From CAWFZT01 sp963820415 (lineage in GTDB: Bacteria; Chloroflexota; Anaerolineae; Anaerolineales; Anaerolineaceae), in contig CAWFZT010000006.1 in the NCBI GenBank assembly GCA_963820415.1, forward strand, positions 62,001 through 126,000: a DNA stretch of 64,000 nucleotides. Reading direction: 5' to 3'. The notes beneath the pieces were generated by a model, which had not been told where the DNA came from, did no database searches, and saw only the letters and a list, made by a program, of their open reading frames with translations. Position numbers and translations under genes: made by a program. Positions 26,182-35,629 of this stretch are shown piece after piece (position 1 is the first letter of the stretch; the number at the start of each line of letters is the position of its first letter).

Positions 26182-27288
26182 TTATCGAATTGCTGCCAGG
26201 TTGACCGCAAACACAATAGGTAAAAAAATCGACGAGGACCACAACGCAGACAAAAGAAAGCCCACGCGCCCGCCATGCAGCGCAAAGTAAAGCAGGCAGG
26301 CGATCACCAGGCCGATCCCCAGACGCAGCGTGGCGATCCAATCTAGCCAGGTAAAGCGCGGCATGAAGGCAATCAGGGCCACGTTGGCCAGACACCAAGA
26401 GCATTTCCAGGGATATTTTCTTGGATTTCCACCAATCTATCAACACCATTACCCCAGCAATTAAAGCTGGACCGGCGATCCATAAGATGTCGATGGTCAG
26501 GCCAGGCATGTAGTTCACAAACCATAATCCTCCGAAAGGTATCACCTCAATTCGAGACATTCGCGCCTGAAAAATCGTATCACCCAGCCAGGCTGACACA
26601 ATGACCGCCCACGTAGCATACACAGCCAGGCTCACTCCCAACACCTTCAGAGCGCCGCGCCAGTTGCGGCTGTTCACCAGTAAATATGCTGCGACTGCCA
26701 CGGCAAAGATCAGGGCCACTTCTTTGGTAAGGCCACCCAGGCTGAAAGCTAGACCGCTCAACCAAAGCTTCCCCTGGCCAAAAAATTTAGCCCCAAAAGC
26801 GCCAGGAAAAAGGCCAGGGGCTCATTTAAGTCCATAAATAAAACAAAAAGGAGGCCGCCAAACGCCAGGAAGACCAGGCTGAACCAGGCATTGGCCTGGC
26901 GGGAAACCAGCAAATCTGCCAACAGCCAGCCGGAAGCCGCCAGGGCAGCCACGTTTACCAGCACCATCGTCCAGGGTAGCCAGATGATTTGGCCCAGGGA
27001 TAAAATTCCCGCCAGCAGAGGATATAAAATGCGCTGGTAGTGGTAGGCTCTTTCAGGTAGCCACTGGCGCGCCCCCGAGAAATCGCTGGCAATCGCGTAA
27101 GCAAACTGACCATCGTAACCAATGCTTCCACCCTGTACGCCATCGAAAATTGTCCCATGGAAAATAAAAGCCTTCGGGTCCCCATGCTGCCCGATCAAAA
27201 AGAGAAAAGCAGCAGCCAGGCAAACCAACAGGAATATCCCAGCGATGCGGAAACGGATGTCTCTCAAGGGATCTGGCCTGGCAGGCAT
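26182..27288 (-). CDS. GT-C-like membrane protein interrupted by two frameshifts
   Basis: Three frames must be joined: 27288 to about 26769 (ending ALLGLNFLARG), about 26767 to 26395 (LSGLAFSLGGLTKEVAL onwards) and about 26394 to 26182 (WCLANVALIAFMPRFTWLDW to VNLAAIR). The first break lacks one A in a GGAAGC that should probably read GGAAAGC; the second has one extra base near 26394-26402. The net span of 1107 nt is divisible by three. The restored protein of about 368 aa has eight or more helices, and the loop GGSIGYDGQFAY is typical of small GT-C-like enzymes. It is as likely a sequencing artefact as a decayed gene. Confidence 0.6.
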
Positions 27289-27290
27289 AT

Positions 27291-28242
27291 CTAGACTACC
27301 AATCGCCTGAACAGGCGGATTTTTTGCGGGTATCCACCCTCGAATAATCTGTGAAAACGTTGCATCCCAGCCTGCTGGTCCGGCAGGCTGAACCCTAAAG
27401 CGGCGGCCAGTTTGGCTGTGCTCATGGTCAGGTCAGGCGAACGCTGCGCTTGCAAATCGCCTGCACGCCAGGAAGTGGGCGTGATCAGCTTCTCGTCCAG
27501 GTTGAACAAGCGAGCGATCCGGCAGCCGAAATCATACTTGCTCAGGTTTTCCGCACTGACTACGTGAAACAGGCCCTTGAGATCTTTTTCGACCATCTTG
27601 AGCAGCAGGTCGACCAGGTCATTGGCCAGCAGCGGGCAGAAGAGCACGTCTGTAAAGCCATTCACACCTTTGCCGGCTGAAAGGTTGCGGTAGAAAAACT
27701 CAGCCAGGCTGCGCGCCCCCGTCAGGCTCCAGCCATAAAAGTTGACCCGGGCGATGATCGCTTGTGGATTGGCCTGTGCTACGCCTTGCTCTCCAGCCAG
27801 CTTCGAGCGCGCGTAAACGCTGAGCGGGTTGGGCTGGTCTTCCTCCGTGTAATTCCCACGTTGCCCATCGAAAACTGCGTCGGTGGAAATATGCACCAGC
27901 TTAACTCCAGCCTGGGCAGCGGCAGCGGCTAGCTCACCCGGTACAGCCGCGTTTAAACGCCAGGCCAACTCGGGTTGAGTTTCACAGATATCCAGGATAG
28001 TCAGCGCTGCGCAGTGGATTATCACCTCGGGACTGGTTCGTTTGATTAAAATCAGGCACGCTTTTAGGTTGGGCCAGGTCGGCCTGGACCACACTGAAAG
28101 GCACTCCCGCCAATTCATTATGATGCACCACTCCCGTTACCGAATGCTGGCTGGAAGCCTGTATGGCGAAATTCAATCCCAGCAGCCCACTGGCGCCGGT
28201 GATTAACAAACGCGTCCCCCCCACAGAACCGGGGGGTTTCAT
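27291..28242 (-). CDS. RmlD-like extended SDR (dTDP-4-dehydrorhamnose reductase type), frameshifted
   Basis: Restored length about 316 aa, span 952 nt (one base too many). The start ATG at 28242 lies inside the hairpin repeat, so the first residues MKPPGS are repeat-encoded. LLITGASGLLG (about 11-21) is the NAD(P) loop; after the break come PEVIIHCAALT, HISTDAVFDG and YARSKLAGE (YxxxK, about 147). The extra base is in the A4 run at 28048-28051 on the plus strand. The family reduces 4-keto nucleotide sugars. Paired with the PseB/CapE-like dehydratase it might act as a FnlB/CapF-type reductase, but the third enzyme of that pathway is absent. Confidence 0.75.
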
Positions 28243-28245
28243 CCC
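28215..28245. repeat. Variant hairpin repeat forming a stop/start junction
   Basis: Expanded copy with C8 and G6 runs around ACAGAACC, ending GTTTCATCCC. On the minus strand GGATGAAACC holds both the TGA stop of the dehydratase (28241-28239) and the ATG start of the reductase (28242-28240). Confidence 0.8.
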
Positions 28246-29247
28246 AAGAAACCCTGTTCGTATGCGGCTTCGATCGGAGCCACAATTTTACGGATATTTT
28301 CGACAGACAACCACTCCTCATTGGTGTTACTTGTATAGCGGAACCCCTCCGGTAAAGGTTTACCTGACTTTTCCCAACCGCGGCCAAACCACAGGCTTTC
28401 GGCCGGCCCCACAACGAACATATCTCCCACGTCCACCGTCTGGCGCGCCTCATCTTCCGAAATCAGCACCTCGTGCAGCTTTTCACCCGCCCGAATGCCA
28501 ATCACTTCCACCTGGGCGTCCGGGGCTATAGCATGCGCCAGGTCGAGCAAATTCATGCTGGGAATCTTGGGTACGAAAACCTCGCCGCCCTGCATCTGCT
28601 CGGTGCAGCGAATGACGAAGCGTACGCCCTGCTCCAACGAAATCCAGAAGCGGGTCATGCGCTCATCTGTGATGGTCACTTTGCCGTCCTGCCGCTGTTT
28701 GATGAACACTGGCACAACCGAACCACGGCTGCCAACCACATTGCCATAACGAACGCAGCTAAACCGGGTGGTCCTCCCCCCTGCATAAGCATTGGACTGC
28801 ACGAATAGCTTTTCAGCGCACAGTTTGGTGGCACCATACAAATTGACCGGGTTGACCGCTTTGTCGGTGCTCAAGGCCAGCACATGCTCCACCCCTTCAT
28901 CCAGGGCAGCATCGATCACGTTGCTTGAACCCAGAATATTAGTCTTAATCGCTTCCATCGGGTTATATTCACAGGCTGGCACCTGCTTCAAGGCCGCCGC
29001 GTGGATAACGATATCCACACCGCTGAAGGCCCGGTGCAGACGTTGCATATCGCGCACGTCCCCGATGAAATAGCGCAAGGTCGGGTGATCAAAACCAGCC
29101 GCGGCGCATCTCATGTTGCTTGAGCTCATCCCGGCTATACACGATTAGTTTGGCCGGGTGGTATTCACGCAGCATGATCTCGATGAATTTTTTACCAAAA
29201 GAACCCGTTCCACCGGTAACCAATACAATCTTATCTTTCCAATCCAT
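28239..29247 (-). CDS. pseB: PseB/CapE-like UDP-N-acetylglucosamine 4,6-dehydratase, frameshifted
   Basis: The N-terminus from the ATG at 29247 reads KIVLVTGGTGSFGKKF, LIVYSRDELKQHEMRR. It then meets a stop because the A4 run at 29091-29094 has one base too many; removing one gives WFDHPTLRYFIGDVRD in frame. The whole span is 1009 nt, 336 codons plus one. Later motifs are HAAALKQVPACEYNP, LSTDKAVNPVNLYGATK (Thr/Asp-Lys catalytic set and YxxxK) and RYGNVVGSRGS. The enzyme converts UDP-GlcNAc to a UDP 4-keto-6-deoxy sugar with C5 inversion, the first step to pseudaminic acid or FucNAc. GGAG lies 7 nt before the start. Confidence 0.85.
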
Positions 29248-29263
29248 CTTGTTTCTCCAATGA

Positions 29264-29313
29264 GGGATGAAAATCCCCGTTTTGTGGGGGCTATAGTCCC
29301 CGTTTTGTGGGGG
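29264..29313. repeat. Two tandem hairpin repeats in the pseB-like leader
   Basis: GGGATGAAAATCCCCG-TTTTG-TGGGGG-CTATAG-TCCCCG-TTTTG-TGGGGG gives two diverged units with the 23-nt period. GGGAT-GAAA-ATCCC and CCCC-loop-GGGG hairpins overlap and exclude each other. It ends 16 nt upstream of the dehydratase start codon, so it lies in that gene's leader. CTATAG between units also occurs at 9075-9080. Confidence 0.85.
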
Positions 29314-29354
29314 TTATAAAAGTGGTCCGCTGAAAAAGAACCATTGAAAAACGT

Positions 29355-29951
29355 CTACTTGTCTTGCTGAACAGGAGCCTTGCTGATATAAAAACGCATG
29401 ATCGGACGGGTGTCACTACGGCGCAGCACTTCGACAAAGCCGGCCTGTTTGAAAGCTGACATAGCTCCAGTGTAAATATAGGCATCCGGGTAATCACCTT
29501 TCCTGGGATCCACCGGATAGCTCTCAACAATCTGAGCGCCGTGCTCTGTTGCGAAACGAACCGCTGCCTTGATTAAGGCTGCGCTAGCACCTTTACGGCG
29601 GCTGTGGCGGACAACATAAAAGCAGTTAACCGACCACACCGGTTGGTCGTCTACCGCCTTGAGGATACGCGAATTGTTGAGCACAGGAAATTCTTCTCTG
29701 GGAGCCACAGAAACCCAGCCTACCGGGCGACCATCCAGGTAGCCTAAAAGGCCCGGCGTGTTGCCCGATTCGACCAGGGACTTCATCGCCTGCCGGTTGC
29801 CATCACCCTGTTGAGCGTTGAATTCGGAGCGCTTCAACCGCCAATACATGCACCAGCACCCGCCGTAAGCGCCGTGCGGCCCCAGCACCGTCTCAAAATC
29901 ACCAAAGCGTTCACGTGTCAGCGGATATACGTCCAGTTCCAGATCACCCAT
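29355..29951 (-). CDS. GNAT-family acetyltransferase
   Basis: 198 aa. YGGCWCMYWRLKRSEF near residue 30 and a central PVGWVSVAPREEFPVL place it in a known GNAT subgroup. The acetyl-CoA loop is VVRHSRRKGASAALI at about residue 112 (R-x-x-R-K-G-A variant). The C-terminal GAMSAFKQAGFVEVLR is the usual last strand. It does not look like PseH or NeuD, so it is uncertain whether it acetylates a sugar. It overlaps the methyltransferase gene by 8 nt and belongs to the same transcript. Confidence 0.8.
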   Translation of the reverse strand: MGDLELDVYPLTRERFGDFETVLGPHGAYGGCWCMYWRLKRSEFNAQQGDGNRQAMKSLVESGNTPGLLGYLDGRPVGWVSVAPREEFPVLNNSRILKAVDDQPVWSVNCFYVVRHSRRKGASAALIKAAVRFATEHGAQIVESYPVDPRKGDYPDAYIYTGAMSAFKQAGFVEVLRRSDTRPIMRFYISKAPVQQDK

Positions 29952-30817
29952 GACTGCCTTTCCTTATAATTAGCAGGGGATACTGGCCCTTTTCTCCAAA
30001 AAAGTGCGGAAAGCGTTCTTCGAGCCAGTAAAGCAACCTCAGCCAAAAACGACCGCCCATGGAACGGTGGATAACGGCTCTTAAAAAGCGGACGTTTACA
30101 CTGCGCCAACAGCGAATCTCAACATCCATCTCTTGTAGCTGCTGCCTGAGCCATACGGCGTCCTGTTTGTGGATATACGTGCCGGTCGGTTCAGCGGGTT
30201 GAGCCTGGGCTCCTTTTTTCCCATTTGTTTTTTCTCCTGCTGAAGCTCCCTGGCTGCGCACCAGCCGGTTCTCCAGGCGCTCCATCAGATTCACCAGCCA
30301 CTGCAGCCTTTTCATAAGCGCTGATTCGGTCCAGCCGTTGACCACTACCGCTGAAGATCCGCCCGCCAAAACCCGGTACAACTCTCCATAAGCAGTTTTT
30401 TGCTCGTCTTGCGGCAGGTGATGTAAGGTATGCAGCGAGACAACTCCATCGAAAACACCGGGCTTAAAAAGGCAAATTGGCCACATCTGCCACCACGTAA
30501 AGACCGTGCCCTCCAATCCGTTTACGAGCCTCTTCCAGCGCCACGAAGGAAATATCCAGGCAAACTCGATAGCGGTAATTCTGCGAATAGACCAGGTAGT
30601 CCGGGTATTGGATCGGGCCTGACCCCGCATCTAACAGGTAAACGCCATCCGGCTTTAAAAAGCGTTTCACCCGCAGGTGGCAGCGGTGGATATATTCGCT
30701 TGAAACCGGGCGCAGGTCTTCATAGCGGGCGTTCTGGTAGATGCCTTCCCCTGCCATCTGCCAGCCAACCTGGTTATAAAACTGTCGCACCTGTTCCTTA
30801 ACTTCGAGATCGTTCAT
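29944..30817 (-). CDS. SAM-dependent methyltransferase, frameshifted
   Basis: Start taken at the ATG at 30817; the upstream TTG at 30874 would overlap the previous gene. The first frame contains YLLDAGSGPIQY (SAM motif I, about residue 61) and VCLDISFVAL (motif II) and ends DVANLPF-stop. The second resumes KPGVFDGVVSLHTLHHLP (motif IV) and runs to 29944. The A5 run at 30466-30470 has one base too many; the span of 874 nt is 291 codons plus one. Restored protein is about 290 aa. A later basic, Lys-rich insert (residues about 195-210) precedes a conserved QDAVWLRQQLQ block. Likely methylates a sugar or lipid intermediate. Confidence 0.75.
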
Positions 30818-30851
30818 GGCGGTTCTTGAAAGATTACCCAGGGGGATGGGT

Positions 30852-32457
30852 CTATTCGACTTTTGTCCAATCAATCGGCTCGCCTACCAGATATTTGAAA
30901 GTATCTTCCCATTGGACGCTTTCATCCCCCGCCAGGACAGACTGCAGCGGGCGCAGCTTGTAATCTTCCCACATGCGCACCAGGTGCCACGGGAAAGGGC
31001 GCGGGAAATCAAAGAAAAAGCGGTAGGCATATCTCCAGGCATGTTCCACTTGGTCCTTGCTCAAATGGTAAGATTTTGGATTATCCAACATCACGCCCAA
31101 AAGCTTAAAAATAAGTCACCCAATTGTCCGGCTCATAGGTAAACCCTCGCCCGCGGTAGTGTGTCTTACCGGTTACGATGACGGGCAGCCCGTTCATCGC
31201 CATTTCCAGACCAACGGTGGTGGTGTACACCAACCCCAAGTCGGCTACGTCGATAAGATCATAGGTGTTGATCTTCTCTTTGGGGCCAATCAGGCGAATA
31301 TGCTCGGGCCGCTTGGGCAGCACCTGGCGGACGACTTCCGCCATTGACTGCCCGTGAGTTAACACTTCTCCTGGGTGAATGCGGATCACCAGTTGGATAT
31401 CCGGGCGCCCGGTAAAATACTGCACCGTGCGACTGATCCATTCCGCCATGGTCTTACTGAAAACCTGTCGTCCCAGGGTCAGGCTGTCGCCCAGGACGTT
31501 TGTAGCCAGGAGCACTACCGGTCGCTTATCCAGGCCGAGGGCAGCCCGCGCCTGTTCGCCACCTTGCGCCGGGGTATCCTGCCACAAGCGGGCAAAGTTT
31601 TCCCAGAGAGCGGCGTGTTGGCGGGCAACGAAAAGAGAATGAAGACGTTCAAGCTGAGGCTCGGTCAGCGCAATCTCCTGACGCGCCTTCCACAGTCCAT
31701 CGGTTTCCTGGCGCATCACCTCCGCATTCTGGGCAACCCAGATACGCTGTCGTTGGTCGCCAAACTCGTAAGTTACCGTGGGAATTTTCATCTGGCGCGC
31801 CACCCGATAGACCACTGCTAGCTCCTGGATCGTGCCGTTGGGTACGATCACCACATCCGGCCGGTTTGCTTGCAGCCAGGTTAAAGCTGCCCGGGCAGCA
31901 TCCTGGTTGCGCTCCAGGCGAAGCCGGTATATATCGCTGTTCATATCTACGTCTTCGACTTGCAGCGTGTACTGCGTATCATAAAGCGTAACCAGGTGGA
32001 CCGCCGACATGACCGTATCAGGCAGCTGTTTATAAGTCGCCCGCAGGTTTAAGAACGAGACAGACTCCATCACCGGAGCAGCCATAGAAAGGACTCGCCC
32101 GGCATAAACATTTTGCCGGCGCAGGTCAAACCGGTTGATGGGTGTCTGCCATTCAGCGTAAGGCAAAAAACCTAAAGTTACCTTATGGCCGCTGGCCGCC
32201 AACGCCATCCCTAAAAGGGCAGCATGCTCGATCCAATAATGCAGGGTAGCGAAAATAAAGATATTCTTTCCAGGTGGTGTATTTTTTCTCAACTCACTGG
32301 CTTGCGTCACCAATTCTGGCATCGCCATTTGCAAATGTTTCAGAGAAAAGCGGCTCTGGATTGGCTTGCCTCTCTGGCGAAAAAGCCAGTAGAGCTCAGC
32401 CGTAAATGGAACTTGACCCAATAGACTCTTGATCGTATCTTTACCGGTGACCGCCAT
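30852..32457 (-). CDS. Capsule-type GT-B protein, frameshifted
   Basis: Start at the ATG at 32457, three bases past the Wzt stop; a longer frame runs into wzt. The first frame ends YEPDNWVTYF-stop and the second resumes LLGVMLDNPKSYHLSKDQVE; one extra base sits in the A5 run at 31107-31111. The span of 1606 nt is 535 codons plus one. Restored protein is about 534 aa. VVIVPNGTIQELAVVYRVAR, VIRIHPGEVL, and TTTVGLEMAMNGLPVIVTGK near the end resemble capsule biosynthesis proteins and the product of 10812-12436. Being encoded right after the ABC exporter, it may synthesise or cap the exported chain. Confidence 0.72.
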
Positions 32458-32459
32458 GA

Positions 32460-33723
32460 TTACACCGCCTCTATCTTCCAATTCAACCGTGGTCGTGACG
32501 GGCCCAAACGAGGTTCGGGCCACTGCATTCCAGGCGCTCCTGCCGGATCGACCGTAAACGACAGAGCCTGTTCATCCTGAAAATAACGCCGGACGCGGAA
32601 TGAGCTGGCATTGATACCAATGACGAAGCGTCCTTCGTTCAAATAATCCGCCGGGATCATACACCGGCTCGAATAATGTCCCGCCGGCCTGACCGAAAAG
32701 CGGTCATACAATGAGGGCTCATCCGTGTCGAATGAAGTAAATATATACTCCCCACGCGAGCTCATCAGGTAAATTCCCACGCGCAGCCCTGTGATGGCAG
32801 ACTGTAGCGTATATTCGACCTCTATGCTGATAGGCTCGACGGAACGCACCGAATCGGATACTTTTCCCTGCCCGTTACGCACCCGGATGTGCTTTGGGCA
32901 GAAAGGAGCAGTATCCGCAGGAATTTCATCTGCCAGCCAGGCGCGCTGGCCCTCCTGCGAAAAACCCCGTGAAAGATAATAATCCACCGCCTGAGGAGTG
33001 CAGGCTCTTAAAACCAGTTTGCCCTTCTCGATCACCAGGGCTTCTTCGGTTAAGCGCAGGATTGCTGACATATTGTGGCTCACGAAAAGCACCGTGCGCC
33101 CTTCTTGAGCCACATCACTCATTTTTCCCAGGCATTTTCGTTGGAATTCAGCATCCCCTACCGCCAGCACTTCATCCACTATCAGGATTTCTGGCTCCAG
33201 GTGAGCCGCCACGGAGAAGGCCAGGCGCAGATACATGCCGCTGGAATAGCGCTTGACCGGGGTATCAATGAATTGCTCTACTTCCGAAAAAGCGACGATC
33301 TCATCGAAACGGTGTTGGATTTCGCTGTTCTTCATTCCCAGGATGGCGCCGTTCAGGAAGATATTCTCTCGCCCGGTCAGCTCAGGGTGGAAACCGGTGC
33401 CGACCTCGAGCAGCGCACCCACTCGCCCAGTTACCTCGGCCAGGCCTTCAGTCGGGTCCGTGACTCGCGATAGAATTTTCAACAGTGTACTTTTCCCGGC
33501 CCCATTCCGGCCAATAACACCCAAAACCTGCCCTTTGCGCACCTCAAACGAAACGTTGCGCAGCGCCCAGATCATGTTGGGCCGGCCGGCGCCTTTGTGT
33601 AATCGCTGCAACGAGGTTAAACTTTTCGCTGATGGCATCACGCAGGGTGCGATAACGGGTGACCGGCATTCCGATCTTGTATTGTTTTCCCAGGTTTTCT
33701 ACTCGCAGAGCAATCTCACTCAT
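32460..33723 (-). CDS. wzt: Wzt-type polysaccharide ABC transporter ATP-binding protein, frameshifted
   Basis: The true N-terminus starts at the ATG at 33723 (MSEIALRVENLGKQYKIG) in a different frame from the rest. The frames meet in the GC-rich GGCCGGCC at about 33580-33590, where one base is extra; the span of 1264 nt is 421 codons plus one. Walker A GRNGAGKST is at about residue 71, signature YSSGM at about 159, Walker B ILIVDEVLAVGD at about 179. A 180-residue C-terminal extension has the beta-sandwich pattern of Wzt-C, which in known systems recognises the modified end of the glycan. Works with the permease encoded just upstream to export finished chains. Confidence 0.85.
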
Positions 33724-33735
33724 AAATCATCCGGT

Positions 33736-34575
33736 CTATATCATGTCAGCGAACTGACGTTCCATCCGGCGGAAATAAAACAAACCGCTGATCAGGATTA
33801 CTACGCCGATCAGGCTCGAAACAATCCACATCGAATTTGGCGCGCTCTGCTGGTTGCCCAACAGCGCCCAGCGAAAGCCCTCCACTACGCCGGTCATTGG
33901 ATTCAGCGCAAAAAAAATGCGGTATTTAGCCGGCACCAAACTGGCAGGATAAGCAATGGGAGTAATGAACAACCAGAATTGGGTCAGGAATGGCGTAATG
34001 TAGCCAATGTCCCGGTATAGCACATTCAGAGCAGAAAGCCACAACCCCACCCCGATGGCGCTGATCACGGCTAGTAATAAAAATAAGGGCAATGACCAAA
34101 TCGCCGGGCCTGGGTGCACGCGGTAATAAAACATCATCCCAATCAGCACCAGAAAGGCGAAAAGGAAATCTACCAGGCCGCCGAGGATTGAAGAAATCGG
34201 TAAAATAATGCGCGGAAAATAGATCTTCGTGATCATATTGCTGTTGAGCACCAGGGAGCGGCTGGCGACCGTCAGTGCAGTGGCAAACAGCTCCCACGGG
34301 AGCAGCGCGGTGTAAGAAAAGATCGGGTAAGGCAATCCATCCGAGGGTACTTTGGCCAGGTTGCCGAAGAAGATACTGAAAACGACCATCGTCATGAAAG
34401 GTCTCACAATTGCCCAACTGGCGCCGAGCACGGTCTGCTTGTAGCGTACCTTCAGATCGCGCCAGGTCATAAAATAAACCAGCTCCCGGTAACGCCACAA
34501 ATCCCCAAGGTTCAAGGCGGTCCAACCGCTTGGCGGCTTGAGAACAATGGTGTGAGAGTCCGTCCTTGAAATCAT
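33736..34575 (-). CDS. wzm: Wzm-type polysaccharide ABC transporter permease
   Basis: 279 aa with six hydrophobic helices, the ABC-2 permease size. The N-terminal RELVYFMTWRDLKVRYKQT and GASWAIVRPFMTMVV are signature stretches of the Wzm/TagG family. It presents a TALLPWELFATAL segment before helix 3 and a conserved MTGVVEGFRW near the C-terminus. Two copies with Wzt form the export channel for undecaprenyl-linked glycan. It lies 70 nt downstream of the GDP-fucose synthase gene, with a strong hairpin in the gap. Confidence 0.92.
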   Translation of the reverse strand: MISRTDSHTIVLKPPSGWTALNLGDLWRYRELVYFMTWRDLKVRYKQTVLGASWAIVRPFMTMVVFSIFFGNLAKVPSDGLPYPIFSYTALLPWELFATALTVASRSLVLNSNMITKIYFPRIILPISSILGGLVDFLFAFLVLIGMMFYYRVHPGPAIWSLPLFLLLAVISAIGVGLWLSALNVLYRDIGYITPFLTQFWLFITPIAYPASLVPAKYRIFFALNPMTGVVEGFRWALLGNQQSAPNSMWIVSSLIGVVILISGLFYFRRMERQFADMI

Positions 34576-34595
34576 CCTTTTCCTTCTTACCTGTC

Positions 34596-34627
34596 AGATC
34601 TCAATGGTCTATAAACCATTTAGATCT
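34596..34627. other. Intercistronic hairpin between fcl and wzm
   Basis: Inverted repeat with 13-nt arms: AGATCT-C-AATGGT at 34596-34608, six-base loop, ACCATT-T-AGATCT at 34615-34627. Twelve of 13 positions pair. On the minus strand the hairpin is not followed by a T run, so it is not a standard intrinsic terminator. It may be an RNA-processing or stability element or a protein site separating the sugar genes from the exporter. Confidence 0.7.
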
Positions 34628-34645
34628 AAGAGTCTGATCCAATTA

Positions 34646-35629
34646 CTACCGATTTTGCCGGTACCATTCAATCGTACGGCGTAAACCTTCTTCAAAAGGC
34701 ATCTGCGCTTTGAAACCAAAATACTGGTTGGCGCGTGAAATATCCAACCCGCGGCGAGGCTGCCCGTTAGGCATGCTGGTATCCCATACTACCCGGCCGA
34801 TGTAACCGGTCAGGCGTACGATCATCTCCAACAGGTTCTTGATTGATATTTCGTTGCCCGAACCCAGGTTGACCGGCTGCGGGCCATCAAAGCGTTCGGA
34901 GGCCAGCAGCACTCCCTCGGCCGCGTCCTCCACGTACAGGAATTCTCGCGTAGGGGAACCATCGCCCCACACCACCACCTCGTCGAGACCGGCTTCCTGC
35001 GCTTCGATGCATTTACGAATCAAGGCCGGGATAACGTGCGAGGTAGCCGGGTCGAAATTATCACCCGGGCCATAAAGATTCACTGGCAGTAAAAAGATGG
35101 CATTGTAACCGTACTGTTGGCGATAAGCCTGGGCTTGCACCAGCAGCATTTTCTTCGCCAGCCCATAAGGGGCGTTGGTCTCTTCAGGATAACCATTCCA
35201 CAGGTCTTCTTCCCTGAAAGGCACCTGGGTGAATTTGGGATATGCACAGATCGTACCGAGCGCCACGAATTTTGCTACCCCGCCTTGCCAGGCCTGATGC
35301 ATTAGCATTATGCCCATCATCAGGTTGCTATAGAAGAATTCAGCCGGACGCGCCCGGTTAGCGCCGATTCCACCCACCTGGGCAGCCAGATGGATGATGA
35401 CGTCCGGACGGGAACGCTCCAGCATGCGTTGAATGGCCTCCGGCTGGGTCAGGTCATATTCTTCGATTACCGGCACAAAGATGTCTTTCGCGCCGCGTTG
35501 CTGCAGCTTGTGGACAATCTTCCTACCTAAGAAACCTGCTCCACCGGTTACACATACCCGGCGATCACGCCAGAATTCTCGGGATTCCATCCATTTTTTC
35601 TCTTCGATAAGGCTGCCGGTTTCAACCAT
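34646..35629 (-). CDS. fcl: GDP-L-fucose synthase
   Basis: 327 aa, slightly above the usual 310-320 because of a 13-residue N-terminal extension; the ATG at 35629 overlaps the regulator stop (ATGA), and an internal ATG at 35590 is an alternative. VCVTGGAGFLGRKIV is the NADP loop. HLAAQVGGIGANRARP, GTICAYP (catalytic Ser/Cys region) and APYGLAKKM (YxxxK) are diagnostic of the fucose synthase (WcaG) family, as is the late SPTREFLYV. It epimerises and reduces GDP-4-keto-6-deoxymannose to GDP-L-fucose. The matching dehydratase gene gmd is not in the window. Confidence 0.92.
   Translation of the reverse strand: MVETGSLIEEKKWMESREFWRDRRVCVTGGAGFLGRKIVHKLQQRGAKDIFVPVIEEYDLTQPEAIQRMLERSRPDVIIHLAAQVGGIGANRARPAEFFYSNLMMGIMLMHQAWQGGVAKFVALGTICAYPKFTQVPFREEDLWNGYPEETNAPYGLAKKMLLVQAQAYRQQYGYNAIFLLPVNLYGPGDNFDPATSHVIPALIRKCIEAQEAGLDEVVVWGDGSPTREFLYVEDAAEGVLLASERFDGPQPVNLGSGNEISIKNLLEMIVRLTGYIGRVVWDTSMPNGQPRRGLDISRANQYFGFKAQMPFEEGLRRTIEWYRQNR

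Noticed and set aside
29355..29951. PseH, the acetyltransferase of pseudaminic acid synthesis
   Set aside because: The GNAT carries the YGGCWCMYW block of a different subgroup and is separated from the PseB-like gene by a leader with repeats.
33601..33641. GTG start of the ATP-binding protein at 33641
   Set aside because: The true Wzt N-terminus (MSEIALRVENLGKQY) is encoded further upstream in another frame, so this start is only an effect of the frameshift.
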